64,000 bases of DNA, from positions 2,542,001 to 2,606,000 of the forward strand of contig LSAX01000007.1 in assembly GCA_001557505.1 (NCBI GenBank), read 5' to 3'. Below are positions 22,450 to 34,238 of this stretch, piece by piece (the stretch's first letter is position 1; the number at the start of each line of letters is the position of its first letter). The notes under the pieces are model-generated. The model searched no databases. It was not told where the DNA came from and was given only the letters and a program-made list of their open reading frames with translations. Both the position numbers and the translations under genes were made by a program. Source of the stretch: Reticulascus tulasneorum. Its lineage: Eukaryota > Ascomycota > Sordariomycetes > Glomerellales > Reticulascaceae.

Positions 22450-23661
22450 TTTGATGTCCAGTGCAGCTATAGTCGATATCGGATTTGAGGTTTGTGGTCT
22501 GATGAAGTTGGATGTGGAGCTTCCGAGCTCTTCAAGCTCTGGAGCTCGACGTCATTTCCCGCCGGGAGGCGCTAACCGCTAACCGCCAATCCCGCACTAG
22601 CGCCAAGGCACACGCCATACACGAGGATACAGCAGGCAAAACGATCTTGAGATCGAAGAACAGAGATGCCTTTTGCTCATTATGCTGTTTGCCTATTTCA
22701 GATCGCTCTGTATTTGCTAAGTCGCCGGCAAGTGTTTTACTTAGGAATAGACTTGAACAGTTGACGGCCATTGCCAAATCTTTCACATATACAGTCTCAT
22801 AACATCATTGAGCGCCTGAGGTAATTACCCCGTACATGTCACTATCTACATTGGGGTTCCAGGGAGCCAGTTTTGGGCATCGCTTGGGCTTGTCACTCAC
22901 TGCCAGCTTTGACCAGTAAGTCATGTTGAGGCTCATATGCCAGGATCCAGTGAGGGTTTCAAACCCCAAGAGATTTCATAGACAACAACACCTACCGATG
23001 CCGAGAAGATTTGTCTTTGGATACTCATCGAATGTAGACAGGAGAGAGATCATGTGAATCTCACCTTTGGTTGCCCGTGTAGGCGTTTCCTTGGTATTCA
23101 GGACGGTATCCCGCAGCACACAGGGGCCTTCTTGAACCCCAGGGCATCCATGATCCCCTTCTTGTAGGGTACCCTGTAAATCTCCAATTATAGCATGCCC
23201 CTCACTAGCTTTAAGCGTGTTGCGCCACAATGAGTTATCATTGGAGGCCGAATCGAGAACTGGCAACGTGGGTGGACGGCATTCTGTCGAGGTGCAGACG
23301 ACGATATTATACGTTCATGGCGCAATGATCCCTCGTTCGAGAAATAACTCGCGGGCTTGCTCGCGTTATTTGTTCAGTTTTGGCCCCTACTCTCGCTGAC
23401 TTCTTACGAAGTATTGAGACGAGTTAAATGTCTGATCTATGACGTAGCGAAGGTGTCTGCTGCCAATTAGCCTTTAGGTTTTCTCGTGAATCAGTAATGA
23501 CGTAGCAGATGAAGTAATAGGCTCGTGGAGGACTACACGCAAACAAAACCGCCTTTTCACGTCTCTATACCAGTCTCCGGAAAGCACACTTCTTCCTCGA
23601 CTCGTTATCTCTCTCTACAACAACTTCATCTCAACGTCACCAACCTCAAGAAATACCCAAA
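22450..23661. other. Divergent intergenic region
   Basis: Between the starts of the FMP46-like gene and the small unknown gene. The last 150 bp are CT-rich, like a fungal 5'UTR. No other gene seen. Confidence 0.55.
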
Positions 23662-24108
23662 ATGTCAGGCAATTCAGGTGCAGGCGCGAACGAGGCCAAC
23701 ACTGCTGAGCGATACAATGAGGGTCAAGAGAACGCCCACGTGGCCACTGACTCCAGTACGTTGCTTTGAGGTTGAATCTAGCATTCAGGACTGACGGCGC
23801 ACCGCAGAGGACCAGCGATCAATCGCAAATCGACTAGCGGCCGCAGAGGTATGTCAAACTACCCTACCGAGAAGAATCTATGCTCACACACGTATCTCTA
23901 GCAACAAACCGAGACTCCAGATGACCCAGAGACTCGAGCACTCAAGAAAGACCCTACTCTTCCGGTATGTGACCAACAACACCTAGTAGTCCCATACTGA
24001 TTCAACTAGGCCAAAATGCATGGTAATGAACCATCAAGGGGAGCAAAGATTGATGCACAATTGCAGGCTGAGGAGGAAGAGGAACTGAAGCGAAAGGGCA
24101 AGGCTTGA
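23662..24108 (+). CDS. Small hydrophilic protein, function unknown
   Basis: Exons 23662-23755, 23808-23848, 23902-23964 and 24010-24108 join to 98 residues; all four joins keep frame and all donors and acceptors are canonical, so the model is firm although I do not recognise the family. The protein is highly charged and without hydrophobic segments: MSGNSGAGANEANTAERYNE, then ANRLAAAEQQTETPDDPETRALKKDP, then an acidic, Lys-ended tail (QAEEEEELKRKGKA). It resembles small stress-type disordered proteins in composition only. No targeting signal is evident, and the neighbours give no functional clue. Confidence 0.75.
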
Positions 24109-24346
24109 ATGAAATAGACATATGTATGCTAAGCACCGTCATGGAGAGGGCTCCCCAGCATTGGTAGGACAGAATTCTTGTCACGTTCAAAACTGAAGCT
24201 ATTTCACAGAATGATTTAAAGCCACTCCATCCATTTCGTCTAGTTCTATTCTGGCTTCCAATATAGCGTGCGCCCTGCCTCTTCACCCATTGCCTCCATC
24301 TCAACGCCAAATCCGTCCTCGTAGTCAAATGGAGCGTCTTAATTAG

Positions 24347-24770
24347 TCAATTGAGTTCGTCACGGCGATATCGTGCGATCCGATCCATTACATCGCGAGT
24401 TGTCAGCAACTTCGCGTTATTCTGCTTCTTCGGATCTGGATCTGCACGAAGCCTCGATAAGATCTGAGAGTGCTGGATGCCGGCGTTCCACATAGAGATA
24501 ATCTCGGATTTCCTCAGCTCGATTTCCTTCGTTCTGTAGGCCGGAAAAGAGGAGATTTCAGCCCGCTCGTGGTTGTGTGTGCGTAACTTCGCTATCGCCA
24601 CACTCGCTAGCCCAGCGATTATCTAGCTTTCGAAGGGCAAATCGGAACGGACAATCAGTCATTTGGGTGCTTTTTGTTGTACGCCGCTTTGTCTCGTGTG
24701 TATCAGGGCCGGCTTGCGATGTGAACCTGCGTCCCTTTCCGCAGCGGAAAGTGATGCGTTTGCAGTCCAT
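24347..24770 (-). pseudogene. Relic of a MULE-type transposase (FAR1-like DNA-binding N terminus), frameshifted
   Basis: Two overlapping minus-strand frames together resemble the start of fungal Mutator-like transposases: CGKGRRF, then TDCPFRFALRKLDNRW, then in the other frame THNHERAEISSFPAYR and a helical stretch with AGIQHSQILSRLRADPDP and LLTTRDVMDRIARYRR. The Cys and His-x-His pattern is that of the FAR1 zinc finger. A one-base shift occurs between about 24560 and 24600, where WASECGD must switch frame to reach the HNHE motif. The catalytic DDE region is absent, so this is a short dead copy. No terminal inverted repeats were identified. Confidence 0.7.
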
Positions 24771-26441
24771 CTTGTTGGGCTTTTATTGGTGAATGACGAT
24801 AGTATAACCAGATGAAGCAGCGTGACGGGTAAAAGAGGCATGAGCCTCGTCAATTAAGGTAAAAAGCTGCCCAATCGGAGGACTAGGGCCGCAAGGAGCC
24901 ATCTTGTAGAGTTAGAAATCTGTGAATAGCTTCAACTTGCCAAAATCGCGTACGCGATACGCGTTTCCATGGCATTCTTTACAGTGGAAGAAGCTAGCTG
25001 TTCTCGTTTACTAGGGAAATTGGTAGACAGCGCCGATTCCGCTGCTCTTGTGGCGTCACAGCCACCATGGGGTGCTTGATTGCGATGTTGGGGTGCTTGA
25101 TATCAAACTTCAAATCATTCTCCAGCCTCTGATCCACCGACCCTTGCAAGCTGTACCCTATGATGTATGTCTGAAGTTCGCATGGACTGTGAAGGATACC
25201 AGTTTCAGTCTTTGGTTGTTTTGAGGCCCTGACGGTCGTGAGCACAACATACATAGTTGAGCCGCTCCTATGATGGTTAAACAATAACGCTCCGCTCAGC
25301 ACACCCACGCTCGGTATGTTTGGCATACCCTCAGCTTGCTGCAGAACCAACGTGGGTGAAGTCCCGCGTTAAAGCGCCATTTCGACTAACCATTTCTTTC
25401 ATCCATATCACATCTGTTATCATTGGGAGGCGCTCTGCTAACTCGTTGATTGTGGACATAGGCTATCTCTGTGGTGCGAACTTCAAACTCTTGTATTTTA
25501 TGCCTGGGTCTCGGCACCAACATCGTCCTCTAGCCACTTGATGCCTAATACCGGTGCGTACTTGTATAGCTCCTAGACTAGACGCTATCAAAAACTACCA
25601 AATTATATGGGATAACGGATCCTGGCACGGTCAGGCTTTCGATAGACATCAAAGCAGACCTCGATGCAGCCTAGGAGCACAGAGCACTGTTTTGGGAGGG
25701 ATTCTTTGAATGAAGAAGTCTGCCCTTTGACAGCCCCAATACTCAGGCGATGCCGACAGCATCTCGGACTTCCAAGATGTGTTGGATTTGGCACACTTCA
25801 TAGGGGTCGCAATCTCAACGGGGTATATGCATACGCATTCTAGATCTTTGATAAGTTAGCAATCCATTTGCTACTCGGATGTTCAATCGTGAATAGACAA
25901 GAGTAAAATCAGAATATGTAAGAAAATTGAATATCAGTTACTCAAACGATATAGCCACTCCGGCGAAAGAGAGCCATCGAATGAGATCAATCGCAAATTA
26001 CGTCATCATATAGGAAAGCAATGGAGAGAAAGAGAAGCACATACCATGACAGAGTCTTCATACATGAAGAATACTATGTAGGTCAGTTCGAAAAGCAGAT
26101 GTTCACCATGGAAGAGGTAGGTTTCTGACGAGTGAAAATTCTCTGGAAGAATTTCAAGCAACGAAAAATACATGCCCCACTCTCTTGCAGGCGGCGGAGC
26201 TGTCGCCGATGAGGTAAGCCATTTTCGCAAAACGATCGGGACCGCAAAAATACATTTCCCGCCAATTTTTTTAGTGGATGTCAGGTTAGGGCAAATCCCA
26301 CAGCCGAGCCTCTCCAATTTTACCTTGCGAAGCCATCAGTCAATCCAACAACAAATTCCAACTGGTGAGCCTTCCCTGAGCGACATTTATTCTTCCACAT
26401 TCATTCTACTCACACGTCCATTCCAGATTGCATCGATCAAG
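24771..26441. other. Intergenic next to transposon relic
   Basis: About 1.7 kb with stops in every frame and no recognised gene. The final 100 bp are the eL14 promoter and 5'UTR. Confidence 0.55.
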
Positions 26442-26937
26442 ATGGGCGACGTAACTCTGGGTTCAACAAGTTGGCGCCACGTGGAGGTTGGCCGAGTCGT
26501 CCTCCTCCAAGGCGAGAGCCCTTATGCCGGCCGACTTGCTGCTATCGTCGAGATTATCGACCACAAGCGCGTATGTAGAGTGCTATTCTGAAGACTGAGC
26601 TAGGGATTAACCAGTTGTGCAGGTGCTTGTCGATGGACCCGCCTCAGATTCCAAGCTCGCCGTACCACGACAAGCAGTTCCCCTCTCCGCCTGCCTACTT
26701 TCTCAATTGTCCGTCGCAAATCTGCCCCGAGGCGCCCGAACAGGGACTGTCAAGAAGTTCTGGGAGAAGTCTGAGATCGACTCGAAGTGGAAGGAGACCA
26801 ACTGGTTCAAGAAGCGACTTCAGATTCAGAGAAGAAAGGGATTGACGGACTTTGACCGATTCAAGGTTCTACGACTAAAGAAGCAACGACGAAATGCTGA
26901 GGGTGTTGCTTTGTCCAAGATCAAGGCTTCTGCATAA
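26442..26937 (+). CDS. RPL14: 60S ribosomal protein eL14
   Basis: Structural protein of the large ribosomal subunit. Exons 26442-26570 and 26623-26937 join to 147 residues. MGDVTLGSTSWRHVEVGRVV opens the KOW-like barrel (GRLAAIVEIIDHKRVLVDGP), followed by the PRQAVPLSACLLSQLSVANLPRGART block and the basic helical tail WKETNWFKKRLQIQRRKGLT with FDRFKVLRLKKQRR. The single intron splits HKR|VLVDGP in phase 0. EGD2 lies 690 bp downstream on the same strand; both act at the ribosome. Confidence 0.95.
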
Positions 26938-27627
26938 TGGACGAAGGTCTAGGGGAGGTGGGATGGGCTTAGAGGATAGTGACATGGATCTCGGAGGGTC
27001 TGCATCAACCGGCAGCAAAAGGCTTGCTGCACTTTCTCTTTTGCTCTTTGGAAGGGCTGTATGTCACATTCATCATTCGATGACAGGCGTCAACAAGGAA
27101 ATTCAGAGATCATATGAAATTCACTACACACCAATTTCGTTTCGTGAAGGACGTGATATGCTTCCTCTCTTGGTGCTGTAGTACCCCAGATGCTCCAGCA
27201 CGAACCTACAACAAACCTGCGATAAATTGTAAATTTGATCCTACTGCTTCCTATGATTTTCAGTCAAAGAGGTTTGACAAGCCAGTCTTGACATAAAGTC
27301 TCAGCCTCGTTGTGGTCATTCTATGTCGCTTTTACCGTGATTACCTAATTGGGTTTAGTCCCCCATCTTTCTCACCAAACCCTAGAAATTCGCTGTGATC
27401 TTCCCTTCACCACAACGAGGTAGAACATTTCAACCAGACAGGCATAGGATTTTCTGGCTCTAGAATTCGGTATGTAACTCCCTTCAATGTTTCAATTCTT
27501 TTGGGATCCTGCGATATTTCCTTATGCCTAGCTTATTTCTAGCACCTGAAAATCTCCGACATCTCCAAATCGCTGTTGCTTTTAGTCGGAGCTCCTCCAA
27601 CTGACTGTGTTGATCGTAGTTGCCAAG
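26938..27627. other. Intergenic eL14-EGD2
   Basis: 3' flank of eL14 and promoter of EGD2. No further coding region seen. Confidence 0.6.
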
Positions 27628-28376
27628 ATGTCGAACCCGCGAATTGAAGAACTTCCGGATGACGAGCCGAAGAAGGTTTCCGTTGAGGAGCTCGATGATG
27701 ACGCAAGCTCTGATTCCGATGTTGAGGGTGGTGAGGAAGATGCCGAAGGTCTTCCCGCTGGCTCCTCCGCGGTCATTCACTCTCGCAACGAGAAGAAGGC
27801 ACGAAAGGCTTTGGAGAAGTTGCACTTGACGAGAGTTCACGGCATCACCCGTGTCACTCTCAGACGTCCCAAGAATGTGAGTGCTGTGATCGATAGATGC
27901 CGCAAGGTGGTTAGGTCGCAGGACTGCCAGGCTAACAGTTGACGTAAGATCCTTTTCGTGATCAACAATCCCGAGGTCTACAAGTCTCCCAACAGCAACA
28001 CTTACATGTGAGTATGACCGGAGGTCGCGGGGTTTCCAGAGGGCTGATATATGATGTTAGTGTCTTCGGCGAAGCTAAGATTGAGGACCTCAACGCAACT
28101 GCCCAACAAGCTGCCGCTCAACAGCTCGCCGCCTCTGCAGGCGATCACGACCATGCTGGGCATAACCACGGAGAGGGCGGCCATTCTCACAGCCATGATG
28201 AGGACAAGAAGGATGATGACGATGATGATGGGGAAGAGGTTGACGATACGGGGATTGAAGACAAGGATATCGAACTGGTCATGACCCAAGCCAATGTCAG
28301 TCGGAAGAAAGCCATCAAAGCGCTTCGGGAGAACGATAATGATATTGTCAACTCCATTATGGCGTTGAGTATCTAA
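27628..28376 (+). CDS. EGD2: Nascent polypeptide-associated complex subunit alpha
   Basis: Alpha subunit of NAC, partner of EGD1. Exons 27628-27876, 27949-28007 and 28061-28376 join to 207 residues. The acidic N terminus [20 protein letters not shown] leads to the NAC domain: [61 protein letters not shown] linker follows with an unusual run of His, Gly and Asp ([20 protein letters not shown]) and then six aspartates. The C-terminal UBA domain is [20 protein letters not shown] to the end, MALSI. The first intron ends in GACGTAAG, preceded by a GCTAACA branch site. It lies between eL14 and ATP synthase subunit d on the same strand. Confidence 0.96.
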
Positions 28377-28865
28377 GAGGCTGCACATTTGCACTTTCAT
28401 AGCCGAATCTCTACCTGCATGGAAATGGACGGATGGGCTGGCCATGTACAATTCCTAGGGAGTATTGCCACAAAAGTTGAGCCACGAAGAGGCAGAAATC
28501 CAGGAGATATTTCTTCACAGTCATCATGATACTGGCAGTGTTCGGTTTTGGTATTGTAATATGCCACTGATTGCGAACGGTCCTGCATTGCGCCAGATTG
28601 TCCCCGAAACCAATGGATTGTGCAGTATTCTTAAATGATGAGAGAGCCAAAGATGATCGTTATAGTCATCCATTTAGACTGACCTATGTTGCCTGCTTAA
28701 CCAGAGTGCTTCGTCAGTAATTCTGTCAAACTTGTAGATATTGGAAAGATCACGTGCCCAATCATGTGACAGTTTCTCGGGTGTTCTTGGTTAGTTCGGC
28801 AAAGTCGATCAACAACCACGACGACTTCATCTCTCCACTCCTCAACACCTTATCAAACCGCTAAA
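28377..28865. other. Intergenic EGD2-ATP7
   Basis: 3' flank of EGD2 and the ATP7 promoter. No gene seen. Confidence 0.6.
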
Positions 28866-29606
28866 ATGGCCGCAGTAAGTAAATCCTACGGCCCTAATGT
28901 TTTAACCCAGTAGCAATTGGATATCTCGACTTCCCGCAGGCCAATCGCCTGTCCAGCAAGATCCCGGGATACTGAGCTAATTTCGTCCCGTAGAGAAGCG
29001 CAGCTCTCAAGCTCGACTGGGCCAAGGTCACCACCTCCCTCGGCCTCCGAGGCCAAACCGTCGCGTCCCTCCAGGCCTTCAAGAAGCGAAACGAGGATGC
29101 CCGCCGGAAGCTCCAGCTACTCTCCGAGCTACCTACGTCCGTAGACTTCTCTCACTACAAAGGCACCTTGAAGAACCAGGCTGTTGTCGCCGAGATTGAG
29201 AAGCGATTCAGTGCCTTCAAGCCAACTTCCTACGATGTCAGCCGCCAGCTGAAGGCCATTGAGGCGTTTGAAGTCGAAGCTGTCAAGAACGCCGAGGCTA
29301 CCAAGCAGAAGGTTGATTTGCAGCTTCAGGATTTGGAGAAGACCTTGACAAATATTGAGACGGCACGACCATTCGAGGATCTCACTGTGGTATGTGCTCT
29401 GTGGAAATCACTAGGGCTGATGACTGATGACCTCTTTAGGACGAAGTTGGCGCTGCTGAGCCCTCAATCGAGAAGAAAACCGCCGAACTTGTTTCTAAGG
29501 GTCGCTGGTCAGTACCGGGATACAAGGTAAGTACAATTGATGCTGGATTATTCTACACTGCTAATACCCGCTACAGGAGAAGTTCGGTGACCTATCCCTG
29601 CTATAG
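28866..29606 (+). CDS. ATP7: Mitochondrial F1Fo ATP synthase subunit d
   Basis: Peripheral-stalk subunit of ATP synthase. Exons 28866-28874 (MAA), 28994-29389, 29440-29526 and 29577-29606 join to 173 residues, the size of fungal subunit d. Recognisable blocks are [72 protein letters not shown] and the C-terminal [18 protein letters not shown]. The first coding exon is nine bases and the last is thirty. Its neighbours are other highly expressed housekeeping genes. Confidence 0.95.
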
Positions 29607-30415
29607 ACGATCCGGTTGCACTTCAGTTCCTTTTGTGTACTCTAGCATTGTAGATAAAGAGATCCGCAGATTCAAGGGTAGAGAATCCACATTAACAACC
29701 TCAAAACTACGAGCCACGCCGGCATAGAGACACAATTGCTTTAGTGATTAGACGTGTGACATGTGGATCGAGAAATTTCCTTTGCGTGCTTGAGAAGGAT
29801 TTCTTCAGCATCATGATCCTGCTTCATGAAGGACTGCAGGCTCTTGAAGCCCATCGGAGCAAGTGAGCTTCCTGATGTGGATGTTTGGTAGAGATTACGA
29901 AGAGTCGTTCAATGTTCGCTCAAGCACACTCCATTCCGAGAAATGGGGACACCGCGGGGAACGATGATGGATGGTGAAGATTTAGAAACCAGGATATAGA
30001 GACTTGACTAGTACGAAATCTTCTGGCCATTACTGCTGATTATGAACCATGTTTCCAGTAACAGCGGTAAACTATCGCTCAAGTTCAGATCGCATATATC
30101 TTGTATCTGAGTTCTGGACTTCATGCTATATGCATACCATTGGCGGATAAATGCCCTGGCGCTGACCAACGGAACCCCCGATGGGAGACTCCACTCTGCT
30201 AACATCAACTAGACAGCTTGAAGGCTATAAGTCGCACAGTTCACTAAAGTCACTTCACTTCTTCAACCTTCGATCTTTCGATTGCGCAGAGTTAGCTTTC
30301 GTCGCTCAGCCTGGAACCTCGTCCAATTGAAACCAAGCTCGCAATACAAGCAGACCAACTTAACCATTGCGGCCTACACTACTTGAGTAGACAAACAGAG
30401 AGCAAAGACGAGCAG
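29607..30415. other. Intergenic
   Basis: 3' flank of ATP7 and promoter of the hydrolase gene. No gene recognised. Confidence 0.55.
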
Positions 30416-31426
30416 ATGGATTCCCTGGAGCATTTGATCTTCAAAGAGGCGCCAGCGCTGGATCCTGCATGGTTGCAATTTGAAGAAGAAGCCAACCTTA
30501 AAGCTCCCAAGAAGGTGTACGCCTCGCCACTCGAGCGACAACCAATTTATGCACAGGAATGTCGAGACTTGCATGCTAAATTGCTCGCGCCTGATGGCAT
30601 TTACCATGAGCTCAGCGAGAAAGTGTTGACGGAGAACATAGACGTTCCATCGTCATTGGATGGCTCGTCCATTCCCATACTCAAGTTCCTGAGTACTGAA
30701 CCTGGCGAAGCTACGGCCCCACAAACAGTGGTTGTTTACTATCATGGCGGTGGACTGTATGTTGGTGAGGCGGATAGCGAGGAGATCTCATGTCGACTTA
30801 TCGTGGAACGGATTCCGAACATCACACTCTACTCAGTTGGATACCGCTTGATGCCAGCGTACCCAGCGTCCACTTGTGTCGCAGATGCGATGGATGCTTT
30901 CAGAGCAATACGCACATGGAATCCTGACGCCAAGATTGTGCTGGTCGGTTCATCTAGTGGAGGAGAACTTGCAGCTTTCGTCCAGCAAATGGCGCCCTTG
31001 GGGTCGCTAACTGGTGTTATACTTCGAAGCCCCGTAACAAGCGACGTTTGCAGCGGGCCAGAGTTTGTCCCAGCAAAGCTTCGCCATGCCCATACAAGTG
31101 CATCGAAGTCTTTCATCACGAGCTTGATAGGAATATTCAGCCGGGCTGTTCCCCGGGACGGGCTGGCCAGGATGCCGTTGGAGGCAAGTGAAGATGAGTT
31201 GAAGGGTTTGCCTCGGACATGGATCCAAATGTGTACCAACGACACCTTGTACTCGGACGGGCTATGCTATGCCATGGCTTTGAAAGATGCGGGAGTTGAC
31301 GTGGAAGTGGATGTCGTCGTGGGTTGGCCTCATACTTTTTGGTTGAAAGCTCCGCACCTGCTTCGGGCTATTGCAGCAGAAAACGCGATGATCAAAGGGT
31401 TGAAGTGGGTGATGGAAGGGACATGA
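30416..31426 (+). CDS. Alpha/beta hydrolase (HSL/lipase-esterase type)
   Basis: Single exon of 336 residues from the ATG at 30416. Oxyanion-hole motif YYHGGG at about residues 108-113, nucleophile elbow GSSSG at 178-182 (serine 180), acid region TNDTLYSDG and the catalytic His in GWPHTFW near the C terminus make a complete esterase triad. The HGGG form places it in the hormone-sensitive-lipase family (alpha/beta hydrolase fold 3). No signal peptide is visible, so it is probably intracellular. The substrate cannot be told; in fungi such enzymes range from detoxification esterases to secondary-metabolite tailoring, but no biosynthetic genes lie nearby. Confidence 0.85.
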   Translation: MDSLEHLIFKEAPALDPAWLQFEEEANLKAPKKVYASPLERQPIYAQECRDLHAKLLAPDGIYHELSEKVLTENIDVPSSLDGSSIPILKFLSTEPGEATAPQTVVVYYHGGGLYVGEADSEEISCRLIVERIPNITLYSVGYRLMPAYPASTCVADAMDAFRAIRTWNPDAKIVLVGSSSGGELAAFVQQMAPLGSLTGVILRSPVTSDVCSGPEFVPAKLRHAHTSASKSFITSLIGIFSRAVPRDGLARMPLEASEDELKGLPRTWIQMCTNDTLYSDGLCYAMALKDAGVDVEVDVVVGWPHTFWLKAPHLLRAIAAENAMIKGLKWVMEGT

Positions 31427-31832
31427 GAAGCGATTGCGGGAGAATTACCCCTGTGGAAAGCACTCAACTACGGCTTAGATGAGCTACTCGGATACCGAGG
31501 TTGTGCATATGGATATTGGCTTTCTGTCACACTGTGGGCAAGATGACTGCTTCTTAACACTGTAATACTGGCAATCTTCTCTTGTCTGGGAACTTGTTCG
31601 TTCTCTTATAGACAGGAGGGAAGGATTAGCAAAGTAGCCAGAGCCCATGGTCAATGAAACAAAACATAATTCAATCTTTATTGGAATCCAAGGCCTTCTA
31701 TCTCGGAATCACAATGGATTGTGTTCCAATCCAGGGGTTCCCAGTCACCGTGTATCGATTCCAAATACGAAAGATGTGCGCAGGTCGTGTTTTCTTAGCA
31801 CTAGGTGACGGTGATATGTCTTCCCGAGTTCT
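31427..31832. other. Convergent 3' intergenic region
   Basis: Between the hydrolase and the unknown minus-strand gene. No coding signal. Confidence 0.6.
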
Positions 31833-32523
31833 CTATGGCTCATCAAGATTCACGCTAGCCAGGAGACAGCCAAGTTGCGCCATGGGCTCAGTCTTCTGGG
31901 TTTCCCGAGCCTTATTATAATCCTCCAAGGAAACAGGGCCGGCTCCTGAAACTTGCGACTGATCATTGGGAGACTGATGCGTTGGGCCGTCATGTGATGA
32001 TGCAGACCAGGACTGTATCTGGGCTACAACGAAAACATGGTACTTCATAAGTTCCTCGTCAAAGCTCTTCACAAGCCCGTCTTGGAACTGAGGCGCCGCT
32101 AAACAACGGCCTCTCGGGTTCCGAAACATCGGGTGCTGCGGCCCAGGCGGTGGCATACCAGAACCGAAGGCGGCAATATGCAGGATTCGAACCTCGAGAG
32201 CATGGACGGTCCGCGTGTTGATATTACTAGCTCGAACGCGTTGAGTAGCGTTCCAGGCAGACCGCAAGATGGACACGGGATCATTAATCCGAGGCGAGTG
32301 GTGGCATAGCGCAGCCATGTGGCTTCCGAGAGCGTAGAGAAGGGGGGATAGGTCAGGTTTCCGACATACTTCAAGCAAGATATCGAGGGCCTCTTCGGAT
32401 TTGCCCATGCGGAGAAGGCCTTGTGCCTACAGATGATTAGATCCATAAACTCCCTTGAAGCCATGCGTCTTGGTCGCTCACCTCCGTCAGTCGAGACAGG
32501 TAGTCTGCTTGGCGGTTATCCAT
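31833..32523 (-). CDS. Protein of unknown function with TPR-like N terminus
   Basis: Exons 32482-32523 and 31833-32426 join to 211 residues beginning MDNRQADYLSRLTEAQGLLR. The first 60 residues are helical (MGKSEEALDILLEVCRKPD, SPLLYALGSHMAALCHH), like a single TPR-type helix pair. The rest has an Arg/Asn segment (TQRVRASNINTRTVHALEVR) and a Pro-rich loop, then FVVAQIQSWSASS and a polar tail. The frame stays open 19 codons upstream of this ATG to a possible acceptor near 32597 (TCATTAG), so another 5' exon is possible and the true start may lie further upstream. I do not recognise the family. Confidence 0.55.
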
Positions 32524-34221
32524 TGTTGATCGGAAGAGATTATCGAGGCTTGTAGTGGCAGAAGACGGATACGGAGGAACATATGGGGGGTTGAGAAGCT
32601 AATGAGATACAAGTTTTGGCCATGGAGAGGGAACAGCCGTGTTTTGTACCAAGAGCAATATGCCATATAATGGAAGTTTCTTTAGTAGTCGTTTGGCATG
32701 CGGCCAATACGAAACTGACCGCTCAGCCAGATCAATGAAGTCAACACTCACGGCCGTAGCTCTTTGAAAGCAAAACACTGACCCGAGCTTCGAACTCTTT
32801 CCTAGTCGACACGAAATTACTCAACAATTCGGTACGGTCGTTGAAATGCGCGATAATCCCGGAGCCAACATGCTCAAGCAAGCATCCCATAGGTTTGTTC
32901 GTCTTCAATGGCTGCGCACTTTCATGCTCACATCAGTTGCTTACCTCAGTTATCTCTCACTTCTCTCATCTGAGGACTAGTAGGAAGCCATTCTCATTGC
33001 GAGAGACAACCAGGCGGATAGCTTGCAAAGCCCATAGCCTCAATCCCGATTGGGGCTACTCACTGAGGGTTTCCGAATATGACGTATCAGAATGATATGA
33101 GCCTGGTCTAACGGAGCAAGTGTCTCCCATCGATTCTCTAAGACGGTTAAAACTTGAGTTCGACATTGTCCCTTCTTTGAAGATAAATTCACGATTTCTT
33201 TGTCATAGCAAAAACCACATCAGGGACTCCACAAATACGCACAGTCCAAACGACCAGAACTTCCATGACTAGCACCCTCAGTGCCAAGGTAGGACTTATG
33301 TTTACTTGAGTGTCAGTACGAGCATTTAAGAGATGCTAGGACTGTGCCTCTTAACGTACCTGGGGGTGATCAAGATCTCTTGATAGCCAATTCAATATAG
33401 ATTGACCAAAGTTGGCAGCCAACCAATCGCACAATCCAATACATCATCTCTGAAGTAGGTGAAGACCTGAAGGCAGGCGTATAAAGTAAGATCGGATATA
33501 GCAACACAACGGCTATCTCCTCGTCAACGATTATGGCGTTGTTCTCGAAACCTGCAAGCCTCGTTATAATGAATGGCAGAATTGATTCATCAATAAAGTT
33601 CTTGGAGCAACTTTTGACAAAGTCTCGGGCGTGCAAGTGATCTATCACTTTCCCACTGTCCGGCCTATCCTTTGTGAAGCCAGTCGTGGTTCAAAAGGGT
33701 AAATTGTGAGTCACTCATCTCCCACATCTGACAACTTCCTACCTATGTAGAAAGTAACAGAGTATCTTGGCTACTGTCAAGATCATGATCCCATCAATCT
33801 GGGGAACTATTGTTCACAGTGTCCGTATATGCCGAGTATGATTTTTGCACGCAAAGATATGTATAGGCCTATCAAACTGTGGACCGCATTAACTGCTGTT
33901 TTTGCAACACAAAGGTTCTACGGCCTTGGGAACGGGATATGCTCTCTGACCTTCACTCATGAAATGAAATGAAAATGAACATCTGCATACCAACCTGTAA
34001 CGAACCTCTCCATATTGAAAGTGCCTATAACACATTTGTTGCTCACTGGTACCAGCTTGTGCAGCATATTGACGTGATGTTCAAGTTGAGTAAGCGGTTG
34101 TCTTAAACTATGAAATGAAGGTCGATATGGACAGTAACAACTGCCTGAACACGACATGACTAGGTTCTCGCGTTCCACTGTCATCAAGCTCAAGCAAGTA
34201 CCAGTACCCGAGCCCCAATAT

Positions 34222-34238
34222 GGGGGGGGGGGGGGGGG
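34222..34238. repeat. Poly-G tract (17 G on plus strand)
   Basis: Uninterrupted run of 17 G. It lies about 0.96 kb from a 24-nt poly-C run on the same strand, so the two could pair. Confidence 0.85.
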
